In this document: positions 24,975-25,093 of the stretch, one piece after another
How the letters are laid out: each line of letters opens with the position of its first letter
Position numbering within the stretch: position 1 is the first letter of the stretch
From: an uncultured Bacteroidales bacterium
GTDB taxonomy: Bacteria; Bacteroidota; Bacteroidia; Bacteroidales; F082
NCBI GenBank assembly: GCA_937902805.1
Contig: CALEMB010000156.1
Coordinates: 1 to 25,093, forward strand
Direction of reading: 5' to 3'
Length of the DNA stretch: 25,093 nucleotides
Translations under genes and position numbers: made by a program
The notes under the pieces: model-generated
What the model was told of the DNA's origin: nothing
The model's database searches: none
The model's input: only the letters and a program-made list of their open reading frames with translations

Positions 24975-25093
24975 CGGATGTCCTGTCTTTTTCCCATTGT
25001 TGCACCGTGTTAGTCTCGTGGCAGCCTCGTAGTTATCTTGTTGAACAGTTACTTAAATGACTGCAAAGACAAATTCAACGTTCACCACCACCT

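Overview
The window looks like chromosomal DNA of an uncultured anaerobic Bacteroidota, most likely Bacteroidales. Three things point there. Many genes are preceded by the Bacteroidetes -7 promoter element TAnnTTTG and lack a clear Shine-Dalgarno. One protein is a large secreted gingipain-type protease with a type IX secretion (T9SS) C-terminal sorting domain. The DnaA, HutH, SufBCDS and QueCDEF proteins all read like Bacteroidales homologues. HydE suggests [FeFe]-hydrogenase metabolism. I cannot place it below order.

Layout, left to right. 1-5169 (+): a class I/II aminotransferase cut by the window edge, a DMT-family transporter overlapping a YigZ/IMPACT protein, dnaA, and an RsmI-like methyltransferase. 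5255-7654 (-): queF-queC-queD-queE, four steps of preQ1 (queuosine precursor) synthesis, with a short repeat element in every gap. 7803-17264 (+): hydE, a 1274-residue C25 protease with seven beta-repeats, a beta-CASP metallo-beta-lactamase nuclease, hisS and hutH. 17308-18398 (+): two small unknown membrane proteins. 18361-22721 (-): the Fe-S assembly operon sufB-sufC-sufD-sufS. 22846-25093: a more AT-rich accessory end with an AAA/DUF4143 ATPase behind four exact-period 22-bp repeats, then a small antitoxin-like gene coupled to an N-terminally truncated PIN-domain gene.

Two themes run through the window. First, short repeats fill many gaps between genes: perfect or near-perfect palindromes of several families, and tandem arrays with a 7-bp period. 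One heptamer array lies inside the sufS reading frame and encodes about 20 residues, apparently in a loop. Second, the ATPase promoter overlaps a phased 22-bp direct-repeat array that looks like a multi-site operator.

No rRNA, tRNA, CRISPR array, transposase or integrase was seen. The strongest leads for something undescribed are the 22-bp array with the ATPase, the repeat-derived insertion in SufS, and the Arg-gingipain-like protease in a different domain arrangement.
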